Below are positions 51,603 to 60,700 of a DNA stretch of 64,000 bases, piece by piece; position 1 is the first letter of the stretch; each line of letters opens with the position of its first letter. This stretch comes from Candidatus Villigracilis proximus (GTDB lineage: Bacteria > Chloroflexota > Anaerolineae > Anaerolineales > Villigracilaceae), in the NCBI GenBank assembly GCA_016715195.1, contig JADKBB010000005.1:89688-153687 (forward strand), read 5' to 3'. The notes under the pieces are model-generated. The model was not told where the DNA came from. It made no database searches and was given only the letters and a program-made list of their open reading frames with translations. Position numbers and translations under genes: made by a program.

Positions 51603-52643
51603 TTATATCGGCAAATAGATCAGGAATTGACTTCCTTTCCCTGCTCCATCGCTAAGCGCTTTTACATGTCCGTTATGTGCCTCAACAATCGCCTTGACGA
51701 TTGCCAGCCCCAGCCCTGTGCCGCCTGTTTCGCGGCTGCGTGATCTATCGGCGCGATAGAAGCGGTCAAATACTGCGCTTAGTTGTTCGGGCGTTAATCC
51801 ATCTCCGCTATCTTTTACAGACAGGATAATTTCACCGGCAGTATATGTGCCGGATACTTGAATTTCACCATCTTGTGGTGTGTGCCTCAAGGCATTTGAT
51901 AATAAATTGAAGATCACCTGTCGAATACGGGTTCCGTCCACTTGGATTTCGGGAAGTTGTTTTGAATTACTAATAAGATGGACGCCCTTTTCAAGCGCGA
52001 GTGGTTCCAATGCTTGGACAACATCTGCCAGCAATGAATTTAAATCAGTGGATTGTTTTTCCAGATGAAGTTGACGCGCTTCAGCCAAAGCCAGTTCGCG
52101 TAGATCGTTGACCAGACGAGTTAGATGGCGGGTTTGCCCATACAGATTGGCGATCTCGGCTTCGTCTAGCGGAACAACTTTATCAAGGGCGGCGCGCAGG
52201 TTGCCTTCAAGTACGGTCAATGGTGTGCGGAGTTCGTGAGCTACATCAGCCATTAAATTATTTCGTAAAGTTTCCGCGTGTTGCAAGTCCGAAGACATCT
52301 TGTTGAACGTGGCTGCGAGATCGATCATCTCCTGGCTGCCGCGTGCCGGAACGTGGATGTTTAACTCTCCCTTACCGATTCGATGCGCAGCTTCAACAAA
52401 ATCCGTGATCGGCGCGCTGATCACACGTCCGATCATGAATCCTCCGCCAATACCAACAACAATTGAGAACGCCATGAATTCGATCAGCCGGCGTTGAATC
52501 TCTGCCGGTGGTGCCTGCGGACCTCCATCAAGGTCTGGTTTGTCGCTACCCTGATCGAGATTGATCGCCACAAATTGCATGAAGAACATAAAGAACAATA
52601 CCCCGCTGATCATCAAGCTAAGACGTACCCATAAACGTTTCAT
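51603..52643 (-). CDS. Membrane sensor histidine kinase (HAMP, HisKA, HATPase)
   Basis: 346 residues: helix about 7-28, short periplasmic-side loop with acidic and proline residues, helix about 56-75, HAMP (SAPITDFVEAAHRIGKGELN), HisKA with LMADVAHELRTPLTVLEGNL, HATPase with NLLSNALRHTPQDG, DSGDGLTP and GGTGLGLAIVKAIVEAHNGH. Its start overlaps the response regulator stop in ATGA, so the two form a classic pair. The stimulus is unknown. Convergent with PBP1C. Confidence 0.94.
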   Translation of the reverse strand: MKRLWVRLSLMISGVLFFMFFMQFVAINLDQGSDKPDLDGGPQAPPAEIQRRLIEFMAFSIVVGIGGGFMIGRVISAPITDFVEAAHRIGKGELNIHVPARGSQEMIDLAATFNKMSSDLQHAETLRNNLMADVAHELRTPLTVLEGNLRAALDKVVPLDEAEIANLYGQTRHLTRLVNDLRELALAEARQLHLEKQSTDLNSLLADVVQALEPLALEKGVHLISNSKQLPEIQVDGTRIRQVIFNLLSNALRHTPQDGEIQVSGTYTAGEIILSVKDSGDGLTPEQLSAVFDRFYRADRSRSRETGGTGLGLAIVKAIVEAHNGHVKALSDGAGKGSQFLIYLPI

Positions 52644-53347
52644 GCTTTATCTCCTGCCAGACGATAACCAACGCCATAAACAGTGTGAATGTAGATCGGA
52701 TTATCAGGGTCAGCTTCGATTTTGCGGCGCAGATTGCGGATGTGCGTATCGAGCGCGCGTCCCAGTCCTTCGTAGGCATAGCCCATGGATTTTTCGAGCA
52801 GGTCGTCGCGGGTTAAGGTGAAGCCGGGGTTGGATAAAAAGGCTTCGAGTAAATTAAATTCGGTACGGGTAAGTTCCACGATTAGAGAATCCACAGTCAG
52901 CGTGCGTTGATCCAGATCCAGTTTTAATCCGCCCTGAGTGAGTATGTGCGGCGCGGCATTGGGTGATTGGTCCAGCCGCACACGGCGCAAAAGCGCTTTG
53001 ACCCGTGCCACAACTTCACGCGGATTGAATGGCTTGGGAATGTAATCATCCGCGCCAAGCTCCAACCCGACGATCTTATCTGTATCGTCAATGCGGGCTG
53101 TGATCATAATGATCGGCGTGGGGGCAAGTGTTTTGTCTGCGCGCACGATCTGGGTTACTTCCCAACCGTCACGATTGGGCATCATAAGATCAAGCAGGAT
53201 CAGGTCAGGCCGTTCGCGCCGCAGCACATGTAAAGCGGATTCGCCGTCATAGGCCGTGCTGACCTGATAGCCGGATTGTTCCAGATATCCAACAAGCACC
53301 TTGACAATGGATTTGTCGTCATCAACGACCAGGATTCTTTGAGCCAT
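52640..53347 (-). CDS. OmpR/PhoB-family response regulator
   Basis: 235 residues: receiver (ILVVDDDKSIVKVLVGYLEQ, phospho-Asp in LILLDLMMPNRDGWE, KPFNPREVVARVKALLRR) and OmpR winged helix (LTRTEFNLLEAFLSNPGFTL, TRDDLLEKSMGYAYEGLGRA, RNLRRKIEADPDNPIYIHTV, YGVGYRL). GAGGTTAC precedes the ATG. Directly upstream, between it and the esterase gene, lie repeated half-sites at 53387-53462 that could be its operator. Confidence 0.95.
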   Translation of the reverse strand: MAQRILVVDDDKSIVKVLVGYLEQSGYQVSTAYDGESALHVLRRERPDLILLDLMMPNRDGWEVTQIVRADKTLAPTPIIMITARIDDTDKIVGLELGADDYIPKPFNPREVVARVKALLRRVRLDQSPNAAPHILTQGGLKLDLDQRTLTVDSLIVELTRTEFNLLEAFLSNPGFTLTRDDLLEKSMGYAYEGLGRALDTHIRNLRRKIEADPDNPIYIHTVYGVGYRLAGDKA

Positions 53348-53386
53348 GTAACCTCGCTTTGAAATAATGCAAAATCATAGCATATC

Positions 53387-53462
53387 ATTCTGAAGGAAAT
53401 CTCAAGAATGGCTGAAAGAACCTGTAGAAAAAACACAGACCATCTTCAGAATTTCTTGAGAT
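53387..53462. promoter_or_regulatory. Paired inverted half-sites in the regulator/esterase intergenic region
   Basis: ATTCTGAAG (53387-53395) with CTTCAGAAT (53444-53452), and ATCTCAAGAA (53399-53408) with TTCTTGAGAT (53453-53462). The second partner follows the first instead of being nested inside it, so a single hairpin cannot use both. This looks more like protein half-sites than a terminator. Candidate binding region for the OmpR-type regulator. Confidence 0.45.
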
Positions 53463-53513
53463 GCCTCCTTGATAATCAACACAGTTAAAAAAATTACATT
53501 CAAGGAGAATATC

Positions 53514-54455
53514 ATGTTGAAGATCAAATCGTTTATTTTTCTGGCGCTGGCTTTGCTTGTCGTCGTGAGTTCCACTGGTTGCAGTGGATTGTCTGTCCTG
53601 CCTGGCGGCTCGGCTACTTTTGCATCTGTTGATCCATCTTATACAGACCTTGCTTATGCAAGCGGCTCAGATGCGCAAAAACTTGATCTGTACATTCCTA
53701 CAGCCGGTACAGGTCCATTCCCTGTGGTTATCATGGTGCATGGCGGCGGTTTCATGTTCGGCGATAAGGCTGACGGCGCTGGCTTGACTGGGGTGGATCA
53801 ACTTCTAGCGGCGGGATATGCTGTGGCGAGTATCAATTACCGGCTAAGTGCAGAAGCGCAGTATCCGGCGCAGATTTATGATGCGAAAGCATCCGTCCGC
53901 TTTTTGCGTGCGAATGCTGGGAAGTACAATCTCGATCCGGAAAATTTCGGTGCGTGGGGGGCTTCCGCTGGTGGGAATTTAGTCTCGCTGCTTGGAACGA
54001 CTTGCGGTGTGGCCGAGCTTGAAGGCGATTTGGGAAATGCGGATCAATCGAGCTGTGTGCAGGCGGTGGTGGATTGGTTTGGCCCGATCGATTTTCTGAA
54101 AATGGATGAGCAATTTGCAGGGACAAGTTGTGAGCAGAGTCATAATGCTGCAAATTCACCGGAGTCCAAATTGGTGGGTGCCGAAATTCAAAGTGTACCT
54201 GAACTGGTCAAGACTACGAACCCGATGAATTATATCGATGCAACAGATTCGCCATTCTTCATCGAGAACGGTACAGCGGATTGTAATATTCCTCCCGTTC
54301 AGAATAAGGATTTAGCTGATGCGCTCACCGCAGCCATTGGCGCAGACAAGGTGACTTATGTTTCCCTGGAAGGCGCAGGTCATGGCGGTGAACAATTTGA
54401 GACTGAAGAAAACCTGAAATTGGTGATCGGCTTTTTAGATACCTATTTAAAATAA
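53514..54455 (+). CDS. Alpha/beta-hydrolase lipoprotein (BD-FAE/esterase-like)
   Basis: 313 residues: lipoprotein signal (LKIKSFIFLALALLVVVSS, lipobox STGC, Cys about residue 23), then an alpha/beta hydrolase with oxyanion MVHGGGFMFGDKADG, nucleophile Ser in WGASAGGNLVSLLG, acid in NGTADCNIPP and His in GAGHGGEQF. It would be an extracellular membrane-anchored esterase or deacetylase, possibly acting on acylated glycans. ATG 53514 has AAGGAGAATATC. Divergent from the OmpR-type regulator, which may control it. Confidence 0.9.
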   Translation: MLKIKSFIFLALALLVVVSSTGCSGLSVLPGGSATFASVDPSYTDLAYASGSDAQKLDLYIPTAGTGPFPVVIMVHGGGFMFGDKADGAGLTGVDQLLAAGYAVASINYRLSAEAQYPAQIYDAKASVRFLRANAGKYNLDPENFGAWGASAGGNLVSLLGTTCGVAELEGDLGNADQSSCVQAVVDWFGPIDFLKMDEQFAGTSCEQSHNAANSPESKLVGAEIQSVPELVKTTNPMNYIDATDSPFFIENGTADCNIPPVQNKDLADALTAAIGADKVTYVSLEGAGHGGEQFETEENLKLVIGFLDTYLK

Positions 54456-54472
54456 GCAATGTCTTTTACAAT

Positions 54473-54505
54473 AAAAATGGCCGTCCAATCTGGACGGCCA
54501 TTTTT
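54473..54505. terminator. Bidirectional terminator
   Basis: AAAAATGGCCGTCCA (54473-54487), loop ATC, TGGACGGCCATTTTT (54491-54505): a perfect 15-bp stem ending the esterase and the convergent kinase gene. Confidence 0.93.
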
Positions 54506-54513
54506 ATTTATGA

Positions 54514-55746
54514 TCATGTTGGGCTGGCAGGCGGATCTATTGGCAGTTGTAAATAAAATGTGCTGCCGGGGAAATTAACTTCATCGTGGCCTGTGCTTTC
54601 CACCCAGGTCTTGCCGCCATGCGCGCGCGCCACACCGCGCACGATGGCCAGCCCCAAGCCGGGCCCGCCGCCTTTGTAGGATGTTTTGCCAGATGAGTGA
54701 ATGGTTACATCACCAACCTGATAAAACTTTTCAAATATCAGTTCATGGTGCTCGGCGTCCAGTCCGATGCCGGTGTCTGTGACGCTGACCTCAACGCCGG
54801 GTATGTTTTTATCCATTGTAATTGGACGTGAATGTAGAGTGACCCTGCCGCCATCGGGTGTGTATTTGATGGCATTGACGATCAGGTGATACATCGCTTT
54901 TTGGATCAAGGTCGGGTCGGCATTGATATTGGGCGTATCTGAGTCCTGTTCTAAGGATAATTCAATATTGCGCTCCAAAGAGGCTTTGATAAGCTCATGA
55001 ACTGTATCCACGACGAGTCTTTTCAAAGGTACAGGAGTAGCCCGCAGCTTTAAGGTCTCGCTGTCGATGCGAGTCACATCCAGCATGGTGTTGACCACTT
55101 CGTGCATACGGTCGGCGCCTTTGATGATTCCGCTCATTACTTCTGTGATAGCGGGGTTTGTTTTTAATTCAGAAAATGAATTCAATACATTAACATAGCC
55201 TTTGAGCACGGTCAACGGGGTGCGGAGTTCGTGCGCTGCAACTTGAATGAATTCCAGTTTATTACGGTCAAGGTGATGTAAAACTTTGTTGGTGTTTTGC
55301 AGGTCCTGAATCGCGATCTGGTCATTCTCGCGAATGCGATCGAGTGTGGTGCGGATAATATTGATCGCCATACTTGGGCTGCGGCTGAGCAGGGTCTCAA
55401 AATCTTTTTTGTCCATCTCCAGCACGGTGCAGTCTGTGAGCGTTCGCACCGTAGCTGAGCGCGGCACGTTTTGGATCAGGGCCATTTCTCCGACCAGATC
55501 TCCCTTGCCCGCGATGCGTAAAACCCGCTCACCATCCTGCTCGCTGACGTTTTTACAGATGACAGCGCTGCCTTCAGCGATTACATAAAAGACATCTTCA
55601 TAAGCACCTTCGCGGCATAAGATATGTTCAGGCGGATATGTGCATAGTTGAGATGCGGCTGCCATTTCCTGCAGCTCTTTATCCGTCAGTCCGTTAAATG
55701 CCAGATGTAAAAGGGAAATTTTGTCGAAGGGTAGTGTCTCACTCAT
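54514..55746 (-). CDS. Soluble histidine kinase with N-terminal cyclic-nucleotide-binding domain
   Basis: 410 residues from ATG 55746 (SETLPFDKISLLHLAFNGLT). cNMP-binding fold at about 20-140 (ILCREGAYEDVFYVIAEGSA, GKGDLVGEMALIQNVPRSAT), then HisKA with FIQVAAHELRTPLTVLKGYV and HATPase with HLIVNAIKYTPDGG, DTGIGLD and GGPGLGLAIVRGVARAHGGK. No membrane helix. The phosphate-binding cassette GEMALIQNVPRSATV is canonical, so a cyclic nucleotide is a plausible ligand. No receiver adjoins; the receiver protein at 56999 is the nearest. TATACT lies six bases before the ATG. Confidence 0.92.
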   Translation of the reverse strand: MSETLPFDKISLLHLAFNGLTDKELQEMAAASQLCTYPPEHILCREGAYEDVFYVIAEGSAVICKNVSEQDGERVLRIAGKGDLVGEMALIQNVPRSATVRTLTDCTVLEMDKKDFETLLSRSPSMAINIIRTTLDRIRENDQIAIQDLQNTNKVLHHLDRNKLEFIQVAAHELRTPLTVLKGYVNVLNSFSELKTNPAITEVMSGIIKGADRMHEVVNTMLDVTRIDSETLKLRATPVPLKRLVVDTVHELIKASLERNIELSLEQDSDTPNINADPTLIQKAMYHLIVNAIKYTPDGGRVTLHSRPITMDKNIPGVEVSVTDTGIGLDAEHHELIFEKFYQVGDVTIHSSGKTSYKGGGPGLGLAIVRGVARAHGGKTWVESTGHDEVNFPGSTFYLQLPIDPPASPT

Positions 55747-55752
55747 CTTAAT

Positions 55753-55758
55753 AGTATA
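55753..55758 (-). promoter_or_regulatory. -10 box for leaderless kinase transcript
   Basis: Minus strand TATACT, six bases ATTAAG, then ATG 55746. No Shine-Dalgarno. Confidence 0.5.
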
Positions 55759-55859
55759 GCTGTGACAGGAGCGGACAATCATTGCTTTTGAATGATAAAT
55801 TTTCAGGCGGGAATTTATTTGAAAAAAAACGCAGGCCGTTCATAAAAACATACTTCTGG

Positions 55860-55888
55860 TTGTATTTGTAAAATAATTGTTGTATAGT
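55860..55888 (+). promoter_or_regulatory. Promoter of the LysM protein gene
   Basis: TTGTAT (55860-55865), 17-base spacer, TATAGT (55883-55888). The leader of about 70 bases ends with AGAGAGG before ATG 55963. Confidence 0.65.
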
Positions 55889-55962
55889 GATGTTGGCAGG
55901 TCTTTTTGAGCAGCTCTTTCGTTGTGTTTTCTTGATCGATTTATAAAAGAAGAGAGGATTCC

Positions 55963-56544
55963 ATGTCTGCAAAAAGAATTTTTCAATGGATTATGATTGT
56001 TGCAATTTTGACTGCATCTTTTGCACCGGCAGGCGCTGCGCTGGCGTGGCCGGGCTGTGCCAGTTACATCACAGTTCAGTGGGGGGATACGTTGAGCGGT
56101 CTCGCGGCACTCTGCGGGACTACGGTTGATGCCATCCGTGCTGCAAATCCCGGTTTGGGCTGGTGGGTGTATACCGGAGCCGTGTTATATATCCCGACCG
56201 GATACGCAACTGATCCAGTGTACTATTACCCGGCTCCATCTTATGGCGGGACTTATGTAGTGCAGTATGGTGACACGCTTGGGATCATAGCCTCGAGAAT
56301 GGGTGTCAGTGTGAGCGACCTTCTGGCTGTGAATCCTGGCATTTGGAACGCAAGTTTGATCTATGTTGGGCAATACATTAATCTGCCTGCTGCCGCTCCA
56401 ACTTACTACACTGTGCGATATGGCGATACACTTCGTATTATTGCCAACATGTACGGGACATCTGTGTATAGTTTGCAGTTGCTTAATCCCACCATCTATA
56501 ATCCGAACTTGATCTATCCGGGGCAGGTGCTTCGTGTTTATTAG
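55963..56544 (+). CDS. Secreted protein with three LysM domains
   Basis: 193 residues: signal peptide (about 1-29, ending APAGAALAW), then three LysM modules: YITVQWGDTLSGLAALCGTT, YVVQYGDTLGIIASRMGVSV and YYTVRYGDTLRIIANMYGTS, each followed by NP and a Y-x-G-Q or similar turn. No catalytic domain. LysM binds GlcNAc-containing glycans, so it probably sits on peptidoglycan. Own promoter and terminator. AGAGAGGATTCC precedes the ATG. Confidence 0.93.
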   Translation: MSAKRIFQWIMIVAILTASFAPAGAALAWPGCASYITVQWGDTLSGLAALCGTTVDAIRAANPGLGWWVYTGAVLYIPTGYATDPVYYYPAPSYGGTYVVQYGDTLGIIASRMGVSVSDLLAVNPGIWNASLIYVGQYINLPAAAPTYYTVRYGDTLRIIANMYGTSVYSLQLLNPTIYNPNLIYPGQVLRVY

Positions 56545-56604
56545 AATCGATGCTCTGCGAACTTCGCGGTTGTAATTTGGGCATCGTTTGAGTAGTTAAA
56601 CATT

Positions 56605-56640
56605 AAAAACACCGGAGTCAGGTTGACTCCGGTGTTTTTA
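56605..56640. terminator. Bidirectional terminator
   Basis: ACACCGGAGTCA (56609-56620), short loop, TGACTCCGGTGT (56624-56635), with A- and T-runs outside. Serves the LysM gene and the convergent PspC gene. Confidence 0.9.
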
Positions 56641-56662
56641 ATTCGCAATACGGCGAATACAG

Positions 56663-56857
56663 CTATTCGTTCGGCACGATCAGCATGATGATCAGATACA
56701 CAAGGATGCCTGGCACGCCGCCCGGGATGAGCGCGATCAGGAACGCGAGACGGAACCAAAAGGAACTGACGCCGAAGAATTCAGCCAGTCCGCCGCACAC
56801 TCCTGCGACCATGCGGTTACTGCGCGAACGTCTTAAAGCTTGTTGTCGAATTGTCAT
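56663..56857 (-). CDS. PspC-domain small membrane protein
   Basis: 64 residues: RRSRSNRMVAGVCGGLAEFF, GVSSFWFRLAFLIALIPGGV and ILVYLIIMLIVPNE give the PspC signature and one or two hydrophobic helices. Related proteins take part in envelope-stress responses. ATG 56857 has TTGGAGGTTCAA. Confidence 0.93.
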   Translation of the reverse strand: MTIRQQALRRSRSNRMVAGVCGGLAEFFGVSSFWFRLAFLIALIPGGVPGILVYLIIMLIVPNE

Positions 56858-56986
56858 TTGAACCTCCAAATTTAATTGATGTTATCTATATATACGCGCG
56901 TTTATAAAAATGGATGCACCACCGACTCACAGGCACGTTTTTATAATGGCAACATAATTGCAATATCTAAACGATTGTGCGCATAC

Positions 56987-56992
56987 TACAAT
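56987..56992 (+). promoter_or_regulatory. -10 box for leaderless receiver-protein transcript
   Basis: TACAAT, then ATGGTC, then the ATG at 56999. No ribosome site. If correct, the real start is 56999 and not the ATG at 56993 or anything upstream. Confidence 0.45.
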
Positions 56993-56998
56993 ATGGTC

Positions 56999-57658
56999 AT
57001 GAATGAGCAAACAGGTTATTTACTTGTCGTGGAAGATATTCCCAATATTTTGAATTTGATCGATACCACATTGAAGTTTAAGGGCTATCGTGTGATTACA
57101 GCACGGAACGGGGAAGAGGCGTTGGTGGCTATTGAGAAGGAACACCCGGCGATTGTCATCACCGATATTTTGATGCCTCGTATGGATGGGTTTAGCCTTG
57201 TACATCGATTGCGCTTGGATCCAAAAACTCGTAACATCCCCGTGGTTTTTCTCTCAGCCACGTATGTTGCGCCGGAGGATAAAACATTTGCAGTGTTGAT
57301 CGGCGCGACGCGTTTTCTCGAAAAGCCAATTGACATTGAACAGCTTATGCGGACCATCACCGAACTTTTGACAGAGGAGATTCCTATTGCCACAGAACCG
57401 CTCAAGGAGTTTGAGTTTTATGATGGATATCGAAAACGCCTCAAGATAAAACTGGATCAAAAAATTACACAGATCGTACGTATTGAGCGCCTGCTGCCGA
57501 CCATGTCGGAAGAGGAAAAAGCTACTTTTGCGAACTCGCTTTTATCTGCCATTAATGAACGGGATGAAATTCGTTTCCAGCTTGATCAGGTCAACGAGCG
57601 GATTGAAGTGAATACAAAGACTGAAGAAAAAATCCTGCGCGGAGATGTGGAATCATAG
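56999..57658 (+). CDS. Response-regulator receiver protein with C-terminal helical region
   Basis: 219 residues from ATG 56999. Receiver about 8-125 (YLLVVEDIPNILNLIDTTLK, phospho-Asp in VITDILMPRMDGF, VFLSATYV, FLEKPIDIEQLM). The remaining 95 residues are charged and helical (RKRLKIKLDQKITQIVRIER, RDEIRFQLDQVNERIEVN), probably a coiled coil, not a known DNA-binding or enzyme domain. The output is unknown. The longer frame from 56876 has no homology upstream of 56993. Confidence 0.87.
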   Translation: MNEQTGYLLVVEDIPNILNLIDTTLKFKGYRVITARNGEEALVAIEKEHPAIVITDILMPRMDGFSLVHRLRLDPKTRNIPVVFLSATYVAPEDKTFAVLIGATRFLEKPIDIEQLMRTITELLTEEIPIATEPLKEFEFYDGYRKRLKIKLDQKITQIVRIERLLPTMSEEEKATFANSLLSAINERDEIRFQLDQVNERIEVNTKTEEKILRGDVES

Positions 57659-57680
57659 TTGCAAAAAATAAGAATTATCA

Positions 57681-57718
57681 AAAAGCAGGGACACGTTTGC
57701 GGCGTGTCCCTGCTTTTT
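57681..57718. terminator. Bidirectional terminator
   Basis: AAAAGCAGGGACACG (57681-57695) and CGTGTCCCTGCTTTT (57703-57717) form a 15-bp stem between the receiver gene and the convergent alpha-2-macroglobulin gene. Confidence 0.93.
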
Positions 57719-57726
57719 TGTTTATA

Positions 57727-60700
57727 TTATTTCACAATAAAAATGCTGCCTGCGCCGCGTCCGCCGACATCGGGGAAGTAGAACTCTGCCGCAGTGGGCG
57801 GGATGACTTTGAATGTGCCCGCTGTGCTGGCGCGCGCAATATATGTGTACACATACGTCCCTGCGGGCAGATAATCAGCCGAGAGCACGATTTTTTCATC
57901 GCGCAATTCAATGTGACTGAAATACCACCAGCCCCAGCCGCGCTCCTTGTAATCCTGCGCGGTGTAGGAGGATGGGATTGCCGTGTCTCCGGCCAGCGCG
58001 GAATTGATCGCTTCCATCCCCGCCGGTAACGGGTCATTGACAACGACGAAATGTACCGCCGCCGGGACCACTACCGTCAAACGCACTTTGACCAATTCTC
58101 CGCGCTCGATCTCTGTGATGGGAGTCTTCGGGTCATCAAGGGCGAAATATTCGCGTGAAAGACTCATGCCCTGATCAAGCGGTTGAATGGATTCGACAGG
58201 CAGGCTTGCGCTGAGATAAGCCGAGTAATACAAATTACCTGTGCCGTTTCCACGAGTGAATACCAAAGCGTTGACTTGTTCTGTCAATAGGTCTTTGAGT
58301 TCCACTTGCAGGTTGGTAGTGTCAGTTAGGTTATCTTTATTAGACCGGCCTTCTTCGAGCAATTCGCCATTTAATCCGATCGCGAATTTATAGTCTGTTT
58401 CATACTCGTTGGATGCCACCAGCCAATTAGTGAGTGCGATCAGAGACCATGTGGTTTCCTGGGTTGAGTACCAGTGTCCATTATCGCGATGCGCCATCAA
58501 CCAGCGGACAGCGTTGGCTGTGATCGGATTCGTCGGGTCAATTTGCACGAAAGTATTTAAGACGATGGCTGTCGTGCGGGTATCGGAATTCCAGTTCCAG
58601 TAGTCTTTGGTGGTTTCCTCCCAATGGGCGCCGGCTGCCGATTGGACGGTGGCAGTTGAAAGGTCCGAAAGAAGCGTGTCGATGCGTGTGTCCTCTGGAT
58701 CGAGCAGGAATAAAGTCTGGGCGAGATAGGCTTTCCCGTACAAGTCCAATGAGGTGCGGTGTTCAAAGATGAAATTGGTTTGCCCTGCGCCGAGTTCATT
58801 TGCGCGTGCGAGGACGTATAACATGAAGGCCTGCCGGTTATATTGCCAGGGCGCATCGTTGCGGTTGAGTGTGGGATATTTTCCTTGAGATAGTTGAGGC
58901 CGTTTTCAAGTACGAGTTCAGAAATTGCGTAGCCTGAGTCTCTGGCTTCGATCAAACCGTAAACCACATAGGCAGAAGTTTGCGGATCACTTTCTTCGCC
59001 GTCCCACCAATTCCAGCCGCCATCGTATAACTGTTTGGAATAGATTTTCTGCAAGGCAATGTTGACCTGTGTATCAAGGTCGCTTTGCAGCGGTGACGGA
59101 ATGCCCTGTTCCTTCAGTGCGCGGGTGGTAATAACATTTGGCAAAAAGCGCGAGACCGTTTGCTCCATGCAGAGATATGGATAATCTTCGAGATATGCCA
59201 AACTTGATTCCATGGATGCAGCGAGTGAAGGCGAAACTTCAATTGATAGATTTGCGTTATCGAAATTTAACGATGTTGGGAGTTGTATATTTTCAGTGAC
59301 CGAGTCAGCTGATGTGATCATGCCCGATGTGCCGACTGTTTCAACTGCTGTGAAGTTGAAGACAGGAAGGCCTTGGTCGGTTAATGTGCCGAGCGCGGGT
59401 TTGCTTGCGTCGGTGTATGATCCGCTGGCTGCGGTGGCGGTCATATCAACCCGTTGGATGTTGTCTTTGACGGTCACATCCCAGGTGACATAGCCTTGCT
59501 GCCCGCCTTTAATTTCGACGATCTGTTTGGATTCTGATTGCAGTTGAACGCCTTCGGCATCCAATGAGACATTTACCTTCAATGGTTTTTGCGTATTGTT
59601 GAAAACGATCGCGCCGACTTGTGCCTGATCGCCAACAATAAAGAAGCGCGGCGTTTGCAGTTGAATAAAGAGCGGTTTGGTGCTGACCAGTTCAGATGTG
59701 GTTTGTCCCACACGGCTGTCTGCGGTGACGGCGCGCACATCTGCAACCCAGGTGGTGAGATTTTCAGGCAGCGTTACTTTTACTGTGGCAATGCCGTTTT
59801 CATCAGTAGTGACATGCGCTTCGAAGACCGCTGTATCTTTGAAGTTTGAGCGCACGGTAATAATGCCCATATCTCCGCCACCACCACCGCCGCTCATGGC
59901 TCCATCGGGAATGGTTTTTTTGTAGTTGGCGTTGAAATCATCTGCGCTGGCAACAATCCCAAGCGCCGTGATGACACTTAATCCCTGTTCTGAATAGAAG
60001 CTGTCTAACAATGGCGCAGAATTAGACGGAGCCAAAGCCAGCGCGGCTTTATCCACGACTGCGAGTGAAACATCCGCGGTGACCGGGTTGCCGTTAATAT
60101 CTTTGGTCTCAATCGTATATGTGATCTCATCGCCCGGCCCGGCGGATTCCTTATCCGCAGTCACGCTGACATCGAGAGTCTTTTGCGCTGTGTCAATGTT
60201 GATGCGCGCCATGCCGATCTTGAAATCTGGCGCGCCGCCACGCTCCGCACCGCTGATGACCGTGACGGAGACATAAGCCATCGGCGCGAATTCATCGGTG
60301 ATCGGTAATTTATAGATCGTGCTGTTACCTTCAAGCAGAATCACTTCCTGCTTATAAATGTGTCCGCGCTCGTAGGTGACCAGTGCGTACACTTTTCCTT
60401 CAAAAGGCTGCGCGATCAAAATTTCAGCGGTCTCGCCAGGCGTGTACATTTCCTTGTCCGCGATCAGGCTGAAGGCGCGGTCGTTGGTCTGTCGCCACGC
60501 AATCTCTCCGTCGCTGGCAACCCAGATATAAGTCGAGGCTTGATGCGTGTTTCCCTTCGAGTCGCGGACTGTAACCAGCGCCTTATAGACTCCACCTTTG
60601 GGTGGGATGAAATCAACGCGCGCGGTTCCATCTGCGCCGGTAACTGCATCCTGTTTACTGACGGGGATTTCCTCCACCGAAGTTTCCCAGTGCAGCTGTC

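Noticed and set aside
56541..56759. Small minus-strand frame over the LysM end and PspC
   Set aside because: It runs through the terminator and overlaps the PspC gene in another frame, with no homology.
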